Part shown: piece after piece, positions 8,791 to 18,938 of the stretch
Numbering within the stretch: the first letter of the stretch is position 1
Layout: every line of letters starts with the position of its first letter
NCBI RefSeq assembly: GCF_008254045.1
Contig: NZ_CP042425.1
Coordinates: 5,332,001 to 5,396,000, forward strand
Reading direction: 5' to 3'
Source of the DNA: Limnoglobus roseus
GTDB taxonomy: Bacteria > Planctomycetota > Planctomycetia > Gemmatales > Gemmataceae
Length of the DNA: 64,000 nucleotides
Notes under the pieces: generated by a model
What the model was told of the DNA's origin: nothing
Databases searched by the model: none
The model's input: the letters and a program-made list of their open reading frames with translations, nothing else
Program-made: the position numbers and the translations under genes

Positions 8791-11700
8791 CCTCGCCCTC
8801 CGTGTCGAACTTCAGCGGGTAGCGGTCCGGCCGGCCCAGTTCCGGGCACAGGGCGTTCACCTCCTGCTTGAGTTCGATCATCCGCGTCTCGCGGCTGACC
8901 ATCGCCTGGTTGAACCGGGTGAGCTCGTCCAGGTTCGTTTGCAGGGCGTCCTCGGTCCATCGCCGCTCGATCAGGTGGACCGCCGGCAAGGCGTACAGGT
9001 CGGCCAACCGCAGTTCCCGCGAAGTCGTGACGTGCGTCTCGCGGAAGTGGACCTTTAGCACGCCCTGGAACTCGCCCTGCCGCGTGGTCAGCGGCGTACT
9101 GACGGCCGCCCGGTAGCCCAAGACGGCAGCGGTGGCGGCGTGCTCGGCGAACATCGCCTCGGCCGGGATGTCGGCCGCCACCACCCGCTTGCCGGTGCGG
9201 ATGGCCGCCGCGCACGTGGAGTGGAAGTCGCGATCGATGACCGGAACGGCGGCCAGGACAGTCGGGTCGAACCCGCGGAAGGCGGCGTACCGCAGCGCGT
9301 CGGCAACCGGGTCGTACACCTGCACCGTGCCCTTGTCGGCGGCGTGCAGGGCGACGGCCGCGTCCAGCACGTGACCCAGGGCGGCCGGCAGGTCCGGTGC
9401 GGTGAGCAACCGGTCGGACAGGTCGTGCAGTCGGGTAATGGCCGCTAGCTCGGTCTCGGCTCGTTGCCGCTCGGTCACGTCCACGAACGTCACCACCACC
9501 CCGTCGATGCGGTTGTCCTGGGTGCGGTACGGCAGCACCCGCCGCAGGTACCGGCGGCCGCTCTCGCTCTCGATCGGTCGCAGGACCGGCACCAGATTGT
9601 CCAGCACCGCCTGGGCGTCGGCCGTCAGGTCCGGGTCGGCGAACTTCCGCCGCAGGTCGGCCAGCGGCCGGCCGACGTCCGACGGGATGAGGTCGAGCAG
9701 GTCGCGGACGGCCGGGGTGAACCGGCGGATGCGGAACTTGGTGTCCAGGAACAGCACCGCGATGTCGGTGCTCGTCAGCAGGCTGCCCAGGTCGTTGGCC
9801 GTGCCCTCCAGCTCGCCCATCTTGGCCTGCAACTGGGCGTTCACCGTCACGAGTTCTTCGTTCAGGCTCTGCATCTCCTCCTTCGAGGTTTCCAGTTCCT
9901 CGTTGGTGCTTTGCAGCTCCTCGTTCAGGCTGGTCGCCTCCTGGTGGCTGGCTTTCAGTTCCTCGTTGCTGGTCTGCATCTCCTCCAGCGCGCCCTGGAG
10001 TTCGTTGCGGACCCGGTCCAGTTTCTGGGACATCCGGTCGGCGGCCGACGGGTCGCCCTCGGGGATGGGCGGCAGGACCGGCTCCGGGATGTCGCGGAAG
10101 GTGACCAGGTACAGCGGGGCGGACCCGCGAGGGGCGAGCGGGATCGCCCCCACCTCGATCCGCACCCGCCCGTCCGGGGTGTCCACCAGCCCGTCGCGGA
10201 CGGCCACCGGTCCTTGCGTGTCGGCCGCCCGGTGCAGGGCCGTCCGCACCGCCCCCCGCATCTGGTCGTGGGCCAGGGCCAAGAGGTCGTGCGTTGGCCC
10301 GCCGGCCGGCAGCGACAGGTAGCGGCAGGTGGTCCCGTGGACGTGGACCACCTGCCCGGCCCCGTCCACCGCTACCGCCGCCGGCGTGTGACGGTCGAGC
10401 AGGGCGCGGTTGACGAGCTGCGCGACCGGCAGCGGCAACAGGCTCGCGCCGTTCCCCAACGCCTGCTTGACCTCGCGGCCGGCGGCCGCCAGCGTCGGCA
10501 GATCGAGCGTACCGGCCCGGGTCGGCCCGATCCGGCGGAACAGCCGATGACGCTTGTCGATCGGCTCGAAGTCCGCCTCGGCCGGCCCCGCCGACTCGCT
10601 GTTGCCGAGCAGCAAGGCCCCGCCTTCGCGCAGCCCGAAGTGCAGTACACTCAGCACCCGCCGCTGGGTTTCCGGCACCAGGTAGATGAGCAGGTTGCGG
10701 CAAGTGGCGATGTCCAGCCGGCTGAACGGCGGGTCCAGCAGCACATTCTGCGGGGCGAAGATGATGAGCTCCAGGAGTTCCTTCTTGACCCGGTACGTGC
10801 TGTCGTCCTTGTCGAAGAACCGGGCCAACCGCTCTGGGGTGATTTCGCTCTCGATGCCGTTGGGGAAGGTGCCGGTGCGGGCCGCCCCGAGCGCTCGCTC
10901 GGCCATGTCGGTGGCGAACACCTTGACGTCGAACCGCTTTCCGTGGGCCTCGGCCGCCTCGATGAGCAGCATGGCCAGGCTGTACGCCTCCTCGCCGGTG
11001 GCGCACGCGCTTACCCAGCAGCGGACCTCCGCCCCGTCGGCCCGCTCGGCGGCCAAGGGGCGGATGACCTTGTCCCACAGCACGTCCCACGCCTCGGGGT
11101 CGCGGAAGAAGCCGGTGACGTGGATGAGCAGGTCGTCGGCCAGGGCCATCACCTCGGCCGGCGTCTGCCGCAACGCCCGCACGTACTCGGCCATGGTGGC
11201 GTACTGGCCGAGGCCCATCCGCCGGCGGACGCGGCGGAGCAGCGTCGGCTTGCGGTAGCCGGTGAAGTCGTGCCGGGTGCGGGTGCGGAGGACGGCCAGC
11301 ACGTCGGCCAGGGCTTGGTCGTCCCGCGGGCTGGGTTCGGGCGGGGCGTCGGTGGTCGAGTACGGGTGGCCGGCGTACTTGGCGAGGGCCTCCGGCACCT
11401 CGGCCGGGCGGAGGATGTAGTCCGGCAGGTGGGCGTCGATCAGGTGCCGCGGCATGGCCGGGAACTTGGCGCTCTCCGGCTCCTGGGCGATGACCAGCCC
11501 GCCGACAGCCTTGACCGCCTGCGCCCCGGCCGTGCCGTTCGAACCCATGGCGCTGAACACGACGGCGACGGCCCGCTGTTGCTGCTCCTCGGCCAAGCTG
11601 CTGAAGAAGTCGTCCACCGGCCGGCCGTGCCCGCGGGCGGAGAGGTCCGGCCCGAGGTGCAGGCGGCCGTCCTTAATGGTGAGCGTGTGGCCGGGGCGGA

Positions 11701-12031
11701 TGATGTAGACGTGGTCGGCCTCGACCGGCTGCCCGTCCTCGACCTCCCGCACCGGCATGGCCGTGTGGCGGGTGAGGATTTCGGCCATCAAACTCTCGCG
11801 GTCCGGCGGCAGGTGCTGGACGAAGACGTAGGCCATGCCGGCGTCGGACGGGCACGCCTGGAGGAACTCGGTGTACGCCTCCAGCCCGCCGGCGCTGGCC
11901 CCGATGCCGACGACCGTGAACGGCAGCCGCGGCTTGCGGGTGCCGTCCGGCGGGCAGGTCAGCCGGTCGGCCCCGCTGGCCCCCTCGGCTCCGTCCCGGT
12001 CGCCCGCTTCATTTCCCGTGTGACTCGTCAC
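8783..12031 (-). CDS. CheB-CheR fusion protein with coiled coil, PAS and GAF domains
   Basis: A 1082-residue multidomain protein. Residues 36-225 are a CheB methylesterase-like domain, with Ser46 in GASAGG and His73 in VQHL. At the third catalytic position the motif reads AMGSNGT, so Asn165 stands where CheB has Asp. Residues about 235-500 are a CheR methyltransferase domain ('CWVSACATGEEAYSLAML' SAM motif, 'ATDMAERAL', 'RNLLIYL'). A long Gln/Glu-rich coiled coil at about 650-755 links to a PAS domain (about 760-880) and a C-terminal GAF domain (about 900-1030). The architecture is known from non-chemotaxis signalling proteins. No receptor or CheA is in the window. It is the first gene of the operon with the kinase and regulator. 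Confidence 0.93.
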   Translation of the reverse strand: MTSHTGNEAGDRDGAEGASGADRLTCPPDGTRKPRLPFTVVGIGASAGGLEAYTEFLQACPSDAGMAYVFVQHLPPDRESLMAEILTRHTAMPVREVEDGQPVEADHVYIIRPGHTLTIKDGRLHLGPDLSARGHGRPVDDFFSSLAEEQQQRAVAVVFSAMGSNGTAGAQAVKAVGGLVIAQEPESAKFPAMPRHLIDAHLPDYILRPAEVPEALAKYAGHPYSTTDAPPEPSPRDDQALADVLAVLRTRTRHDFTGYRKPTLLRRVRRRMGLGQYATMAEYVRALRQTPAEVMALADDLLIHVTGFFRDPEAWDVLWDKVIRPLAAERADGAEVRCWVSACATGEEAYSLAMLLIEAAEAHGKRFDVKVFATDMAERALGAARTGTFPNGIESEITPERLARFFDKDDSTYRVKKELLELIIFAPQNVLLDPPFSRLDIATCRNLLIYLVPETQRRVLSVLHFGLREGGALLLGNSESAGPAEADFEPIDKRHRLFRRIGPTRAGTLDLPTLAAAGREVKQALGNGASLLPLPVAQLVNRALLDRHTPAAVAVDGAGQVVHVHGTTCRYLSLPAGGPTHDLLALAHDQMRGAVRTALHRAADTQGPVAVRDGLVDTPDGRVRIEVGAIPLAPRGSAPLYLVTFRDIPEPVLPPIPEGDPSAADRMSQKLDRVRNELQGALEEMQTSNEELKASHQEATSLNEELQSTNEELETSKEEMQSLNEELVTVNAQLQAKMGELEGTANDLGSLLTSTDIAVLFLDTKFRIRRFTPAVRDLLDLIPSDVGRPLADLRRKFADPDLTADAQAVLDNLVPVLRPIESESGRRYLRRVLPYRTQDNRIDGVVVTFVDVTERQRAETELAAITRLHDLSDRLLTAPDLPAALGHVLDAAVALHAADKGTVQVYDPVADALRYAAFRGFDPTVLAAVPVIDRDFHSTCAAAIRTGKRVVAADIPAEAMFAEHAATAAVLGYRAAVSTPLTTRQGEFQGVLKVHFRETHVTTSRELRLADLYALPAVHLIERRWTEDALQTNLDELTRFNQAMVSRETRMIELKQEVNALCPELGRPDRYPLKFDTEGEDD

Positions 12032-12378
12032 GCCATCTCCCTGGGAAGTTGCAGAAGTGTTGATGCACTCAGCCTAACCCCACCGCCCCGAAACGGCCAC
12101 GAAGTGACCCCCGTCGCCGTGTCGGGAGAATCCGCTACAGGCGTTCAGCCGTCAACCAACTTCATTAGCAGAAGAACTATCCGAGCAGCTGTGCCCTGGT
12201 CCGGTTGAAGATCGCCTCCGGCCCGGCGCACTTGCCATGAGAATGGGAACCCACGGTTCGTGTCGGGAGCTTGCGGGAACGGCACCACGGGCCATCCGCT
12301 CGGGCTCGGCCGGTACGACTTTTGCAAGTGGTCTTGCCCGCCGATCCTCAACATTTGCACACACTCCCAGGTTTGAAC
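12032..12378. other. divergent intergenic region between cheB-cheR and katE
   Basis: These 347 bases must hold the promoters for both divergent genes. I see no strong palindrome or conserved binding site. The frame of katE is open back to 12271, but nothing in that part looks like catalase. Confidence 0.5.
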
Positions 12379-14496
<2,118 letters not shown>

Positions 14497-14524
14497 CCAA
14501 CGGGAACCTCGTGGAGAGTTGGCC

Positions 14525-15013
14525 ATGAATCAGGACCGCCGATCCGTAATCACCGCCCTGGGATTGGCCCTACCGTTCGGCTCGCCCGCGCGGGCTTCGG
14601 GCCCCGCCGGGCCGGCTCCCTGGCTGAGCCTTCGCTCTTTCGAGGACGCCGTGCGGGACGCCTTCCACGGCGGAGCGATCGGTTGCCGGCGGATCGCGGT
14701 CGGCCACTCCGCGGCGGTCGAGGCCGGCCTCCAGGGTTGCACCAACGACCGCCTGTTCGCCGGCTTCCCGGCCGGCCGCCTGCGGATCGTGGGGGGCGGT
14801 TCGCAACCCGGCCCGATCGTTAGCGGCGTGCGGTTGTACGTGACCACAGTCGATGTCCGGGTCACGACCGGCCCGACGGCGGGGCGACCGCTCGATTTCG
14901 CTTCGTTGCCACCGGCCCCGATTCTCGTAGCGGATTACCCCTCCGGACGTAGCGAATGTCCATCGACAGCGCCACCGTCGGTCAAAACTTATCCCGCAAA
15001 GTCGCAAGTCTAA
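14525..15013 (+). CDS. secreted hypothetical protein, probable Tat signal
   Basis: A 162-residue protein 28 bases after katE. It starts MNQDRRSVITALGLALPFG, a twin-arginine-like signal with a likely cut after SPARA. A good GGAGAG precedes the ATG at 14525. The mature part has no recognised domain; 'SLRSFEDAVRDAFHGGAIGCRRIAVG' and 'LYVTTVDVRVTTGPTAG' are its most protein-like parts. It may be co-transcribed with katE. The last 30 residues look less ordered and the stop could be displaced. Confidence 0.5.
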   Translation: MNQDRRSVITALGLALPFGSPARASGPAGPAPWLSLRSFEDAVRDAFHGGAIGCRRIAVGHSAAVEAGLQGCTNDRLFAGFPAGRLRIVGGGSQPGPIVSGVRLYVTTVDVRVTTGPTAGRPLDFASLPPAPILVADYPSGRSECPSTAPPSVKTYPAKSQV

Positions 15014-15327
15014 CCACCTCGGCAAGGCCATGATCACGGCGATAAGGTGTGAGCAGTTCTTTCAATCCGTCGGTCTGGTCGAAGAATCTGATTTCGAAAC
15101 TGTAATTGCTGAGGGCAAACGCGAACAACGGAGGTTCCCGCGACAGAGGGTGCGCAGCGAGGGCGGCGATTCCCCGAGAACGAGAGGCTCCTGAACGGGT
15201 AGACGACGAATCCGTAGTGCCCGTCCCGCGTCTGCCACTGCTCAATCGGTCACGTCGATCCCTGAACGGGTCGACTGCAATCAACCGTGAGACTGGACCG
15301 GGGTTAGTGTCACCCCTTGGAGTTTGA
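15014..15327. other. intergenic stretch between convergent genes
   Basis: This holds no supported gene. A short plus-strand segment near 15050-15110 reads 'CEQFFQSVGLVEESDFETVIAEGKR', which looks protein-like, but it has no good start and breaks down after 15180. I see no clear terminator hairpin. Confidence 0.35.
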
Positions 15328-15987
15328 TCACCGGGCGAGCGGCGATTGCTCGATCCGGGCGGCCAAATCGCGTGGGTCGTCGTAAACGGCATCCGCGGCC
15401 AAATCGCGATCCGCCCAGCCGCCGCACCGGAGGGCGATGACCCGCACCTTGGCCCGCCGCGCCGCCTCCACGTCATAGGGCGTGTCGCCGAGCATGACGA
15501 CCTCGGCGGGGGTTAGGGCGATCTTTTTCAAGGCGGCGTGCAAGATGTCGGGGTCCGGCTTGGACTTGTCCGCGTCGTCCGACGACGCCTTCTCCTCGAC
15601 GTACCGTTCGCCGTTGAACAATCGCAACAGCGACTTCAGTTCCCGCTCCTTCGCGGAACTGGCGACGACCAGTTTGAGGCCACGACCCTTCAAGAGTTGC
15701 AACAACTCCTCGACACCGCGACACGGTCGCAGCGTCGGCAAGAACTCTTCAAGGAAGATTTCGCCCCGCCGGTCGCTAACCTTCTTCCCCTCGGCCGACT
15801 CGGCGTCGATCCCGCTGACCTTCGGCAAGAGCTTGTCGCCGCCCATGCCGATCAGCGGTCGGACTATCTCGAACGGCACGGACCGGCCCGTCTCCTGGAA
15901 TGCCTGCACCCAGGCGTGGGCGTGGGCGTCGTTGCTGTCAACTAGCGTGCCGTCAACGTCGAGCAGTACGCCGCGGGTCGTGGGCAT
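15328..15987 (-). CDS. HAD-superfamily phosphatase, beta-phosphoglucomutase/phosphoglycolate phosphatase-like
   Basis: A 219-residue HAD hydrolase with all four motifs: nucleophile 'LLDVDGTLVDSN' (DxDGT), Ser/Thr motif II in 'KLVVASSAKE', Lys in 'DDADKSKPDPDILHAALKK' and the acidic motif IV 'VVMLGDTPYDVEAARRA'. The helical cap sits between motifs I and II. The family removes phosphate from small sugars or glycolate; the substrate is not determinable here. It starts 10 bases after the stop of the Gfo/Idh/MocA gene on the same strand, so the two form an operon. Confidence 0.9.
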   Translation of the reverse strand: MPTTRGVLLDVDGTLVDSNDAHAHAWVQAFQETGRSVPFEIVRPLIGMGGDKLLPKVSGIDAESAEGKKVSDRRGEIFLEEFLPTLRPCRGVEELLQLLKGRGLKLVVASSAKERELKSLLRLFNGERYVEEKASSDDADKSKPDPDILHAALKKIALTPAEVVMLGDTPYDVEAARRAKVRVIALRCGGWADRDLAADAVYDDPRDLAARIEQSPLAR

Positions 15988-15997
15988 GGGTGACTCC

Positions 15998-17158
15998 TTA
16001 TCGAGGGATCGGAACGGGCCGTCCGGTGCGGGTCGCCTCCGCGATAGCGATGATCGCCCGCACGTCGGCCAGACCCTCTTCGCCGGGCGTGAGGGGGTTC
16101 TCGTTCTTCAGCACGCATGTCGAAAAGTAGTCCATTTCGGCGGCGAAGTGGTTGACCGGCGACAGGTCGAACTTCGCCTTCCGCTTGTCCTTCTCCAGCA
16201 CGAGTTCCTGTCCGGCGTAGCCGAACGCCCCGTCCATGCTGAGGGTGGCCGCCGCCCCCTGCACGGTGTACCGGCGAACGCCCGCGACGCCGAAACTGCA
16301 ATCGCACACGGCGACCGTCCCCGACGGGAACCGCAGGGTGAAGGCTACGCTCTCGGCCACTTCGCGGAACCGCGGGTCGTCCTTCGGCCGCACGGCCACG
16401 GCCGTCACCTCGGTCGGCTCCTCGCCGGTCAGGTACCGGGCCGCGTTCAGGCAGTAGACGCCCACGTCCTCGACCGGCCCGCCGGCGAGGGCCTTGCTGA
16501 GCCGGATGTTCGGGGCCTTCGTGTCCTGGCCGTTGCTCGCGGTGATGAGCTTGATCTTGCCGACCTCGCCCTTGCGGCACAGGTCGATGGCCGTGCGGTT
16601 GAACGGCTCGTGCCGGAGGCGGTAGGCGATCATGAGTTTCCGCTTCGCCTCCTTGCCGGCGGCGATCATCCGCTCGCACTCGGCCACGGTCGCGGCCATC
16701 GGCTTCTCACACAGGACGTGTTTGCCCGCCTTCAGCCCGCGGACGGTGTACTCGGCGTGCAGACTGTTCGGCAGGATGACGTAGATGACGTCCACCTGCG
16801 GGTTCTTCGCGATCGTGTCGTAGTTCTCGTAGTCGTAGACGTTCTTCGGGTCGATGCCGTACACCGCGGCCACCTTCTTCGCCTTGTCCGGGTGGCCGCT
16901 GACGAGGGCAACTGGCTTCGACAGGCGGCACTTCGCGAACGCGGGCAAGACTTCTTCCAGCGCCAGTTGCCCGAGGCCGACGACCGCCCATCCGACGGTC
17001 TTCGCGACCGGCTCCGGCACCCGGACGTGCGGCGGTTGCTTGTCCGGCGGGGCGAGCGGCGGGTCTTGGGCCGCGCCCGCTTGCGACGTGAGGATTGTGG
17101 CTCCGGTCATGGCGAGGAACCTCCGGCGGTCGGGGTGCGGGTCGGGGAAGGCGTGCAT
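15998..17158 (-). CDS. Tat-exported Gfo/Idh/MocA-family oxidoreductase
   Basis: A 386-residue protein. The N-terminus PDRRRFLAMTGATILTSQAG is a twin-arginine signal, so the protein is exported folded, presumably with its cofactor. The NAD(P)-binding fold opens with 'VGWAVVGLGQLALEEVLPAF'; the family motif EKPMAATVAECERM and the second-domain 'GGPVEDVGVYCLNAARYL' follow. It resembles periplasmic glucose-fructose oxidoreductase-type enzymes, a group greatly expanded in Planctomycetota. The start at 17158 is chosen because it places the signal at the N-terminus. It lies upstream of the HAD phosphatase gene with a 10-base gap. Confidence 0.9.
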   Translation of the reverse strand: MHAFPDPHPDRRRFLAMTGATILTSQAGAAQDPPLAPPDKQPPHVRVPEPVAKTVGWAVVGLGQLALEEVLPAFAKCRLSKPVALVSGHPDKAKKVAAVYGIDPKNVYDYENYDTIAKNPQVDVIYVILPNSLHAEYTVRGLKAGKHVLCEKPMAATVAECERMIAAGKEAKRKLMIAYRLRHEPFNRTAIDLCRKGEVGKIKLITASNGQDTKAPNIRLSKALAGGPVEDVGVYCLNAARYLTGEEPTEVTAVAVRPKDDPRFREVAESVAFTLRFPSGTVAVCDCSFGVAGVRRYTVQGAAATLSMDGAFGYAGQELVLEKDKRKAKFDLSPVNHFAAEMDYFSTCVLKNENPLTPGEEGLADVRAIIAIAEATRTGRPVPIPR

Positions 17159-17248
17159 AGGATCGTCTCGAACCGGGCGAGCGAGAGCGGTGAAGGCTGC
17201 AAACGCCGTTCCGGCGGACCGAGTTAGACGACTTCGCGGGGCCGGCAT

Positions 17249-17560
17249 TCATTTCGCTCGTGCATCACGTTTGGCCAGGTAGACTGCCGTGAGGCACACC
17301 AGTTCCACGTCCGAGTCCGCACCGTCCCGGTAGGTGGCCCGATCAAACGCCGCACGGACCGCCGGCAGGTGCTGGTGCACGAACGACCGGAGGAACTCGA
17401 AGTAGCGGAGAAGCAACGCGGCCGTCGGGCCGTCGAACGGGGCGGCCCGGTCGAACGGGTACGCTACCCGGCGGACCGATGCAAACCCCGCGGTACGGAC
17501 GCCGCGGAGCAGGACGGACTCCCGGGGTGCGGATCCGAGGGGTCGCTCATTACGTCGTAC
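17249..17560 (-). pseudogene. possible C-terminal fragment of a SAM-dependent methyltransferase
   Basis: The last ~90 codons of this open frame read like a compact protein tail: 'AGFASVRRVAYPFDRAAPFD', 'LLLRYFEFLRSFVHQHLPAV' and 'VELVCLTAVYLAKRDA'. This resembles the end of class I methyltransferases, where a final 'LVCLTAVWVGRK'-like strand is common. There is no ATG or ribosome-binding site in this frame before it runs into the antisense of the alcohol dehydrogenase. It is therefore either a truncated remnant or a chance open frame. It lies directly downstream of the dehydrogenase on the same strand. Confidence 0.3.
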
Positions 17561-17562
17561 GG

Positions 17563-18738
17563 TCAGGGCTTGAGAACGACCTTGACGCACCCGTCCTGCT
17601 TGTCCCGGAACGTCTTGTACCCCTTGGGAGCGTCGGCCAGTGGCAGCCGGTGGGTGATGATCGCCGCCGGGTCGATCTCGCCCTTCTGGATCTTCTCCAT
17701 CAGCGGCTTCAGGTACCGGTGGACGTGCGTCTGCCCCGTCTTCATGACCAGCGACTTGTTGATGAACGCCCCCATCGGCATCTGGTCCACGAACGAGTAC
17801 ACGCCGGGGACCGACACCGTGCCGCCCTTCCGGCAGCACATTATCGCTTGCCGCAGGGCCGCCGGCCGGTCGGTGCCGACGCCGACCGCGGCCTTCACCC
17901 GGTCGACGACGGCGGGCGTGCTGCCCCACCCGTGCGCCTCCGCCCCCACGGCGTCGATGCACCGGTCCGGCCCGCGGCCCTTGGTCATCTCCTGTAGCCG
18001 GTCGTAGACGCTGTCCTTCACGTTCATGAAGTCGATCGTCTCCGCCTTGCCGAGCCGCTTGGCCATCTCCAACCGCTCGGGCACGCGGTCGATGGCGATC
18101 ACCCGCCCCGCCCCGAACAGCCACGCGCTCTGGATGGCGAACTGGCCGACCGGCCCGCACCCCCACACGGCCACCGTCTCGCCCGGCTCGATGTCCGCCT
18201 GCTCGGCCGCCATGTATCCGGTCGGCAGGATGTCGGTGAGGAAGAGGACCTTCTCGTCCGCCAGGCCGTCGGGGACCTTGTACGGCCCGACGTCGGCGAA
18301 CGGCACGCGGACGTACTCCGCCTGCCCGCCGGCAAACCCGCCGAGCATGTGCGAGTACCCGAACAGGCCCGACGGCGAGTGGCCCATGGCCTCCTCGGCG
18401 ACCTTCGCGTTCGGGTTGGAGTTGTCGCAGCAGGAGAAGAGCTGTTTCTGGCAGAAGAAGCACGCGCCGCACGCCATCGTGAACGGCACGACCACGCGGT
18501 CGCCCTTCTGGAGGTTGGTGACGGCCGACCCGAGTTCGACCACCTCGCCCATGAACTCGTGGCCGAGCACGTCGCCGGCCTCCATCGTCGGCATGTACCC
18601 GTCGAACAGGTGCAGGTCGGACCCGCAGATGGCGGTGGACGTCACCTTGATGACCGCGTCGCGGGGGCTCTCGATTTTCGGGTCGGGGACGGTGTCGACC
18701 CGCACGTCGCCCTTGCCGTGCCAGCACAGCGCTTTCAT
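17563..18738 (-). CDS. zinc-dependent alcohol dehydrogenase, glutathione-independent formaldehyde dehydrogenase-like
   Basis: A 391-residue medium-chain dehydrogenase. Catalytic zinc ligands are in 'STAICGSDLHLF' and 'VLGHEFMGEVVEL'. The structural zinc site is visible as four Cys in 'ACGACFFCQKQLFSCCDNSN'. The NAD fold carries 'GETVAVWGCGPVGQFAIQSA'. The inserted loop and the sequence 'IDAVGAEAHGWGSTPAVVDR' match the FdhA/glutathione-independent formaldehyde dehydrogenase subgroup of cytosolic enzymes that oxidise aldehydes or alcohols. The ATG at 18738 has AAGGA 7 bases upstream; a TTG six codons earlier is less likely. Confidence 0.9.
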   Translation of the reverse strand: MKALCWHGKGDVRVDTVPDPKIESPRDAVIKVTSTAICGSDLHLFDGYMPTMEAGDVLGHEFMGEVVELGSAVTNLQKGDRVVVPFTMACGACFFCQKQLFSCCDNSNPNAKVAEEAMGHSPSGLFGYSHMLGGFAGGQAEYVRVPFADVGPYKVPDGLADEKVLFLTDILPTGYMAAEQADIEPGETVAVWGCGPVGQFAIQSAWLFGAGRVIAIDRVPERLEMAKRLGKAETIDFMNVKDSVYDRLQEMTKGRGPDRCIDAVGAEAHGWGSTPAVVDRVKAAVGVGTDRPAALRQAIMCCRKGGTVSVPGVYSFVDQMPMGAFINKSLVMKTGQTHVHRYLKPLMEKIQKGEIDPAAIITHRLPLADAPKGYKTFRDKQDGCVKVVLKP

Positions 18739-18938
18739 GGTCGGTCCTTGTTCCAAGAATGGTGACGATGCCTACGGTCGCAGACCCGCAACATCTGCGC
18801 CCGAACCCGGCGATCGCCCGGAGACAAGGACTTTTCCCGACGCCGCAGGATCGCCCGGCCCGACAAAGTGATCCACGCCGTGGGCCCGGCGGGGCCGCGG
18901 ATCGGCCGATTGAGAAGTTGAGTTCCTGGTAGCCCGGC

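Noticed and set aside
9464..12208. A 914-codon plus-strand open frame opposite the CheB-CheR gene
   Set aside because: It is an antisense frame kept open by high GC; its composition is Arg/Gly/His-rich and no motif is present.
17565..18727. Upstream part of the long minus-strand frame that ends at 17249
   Set aside because: It is an out-of-frame shadow of the alcohol dehydrogenase; only the last ~90 codons beyond the dehydrogenase look protein-like and are listed as a fragment.
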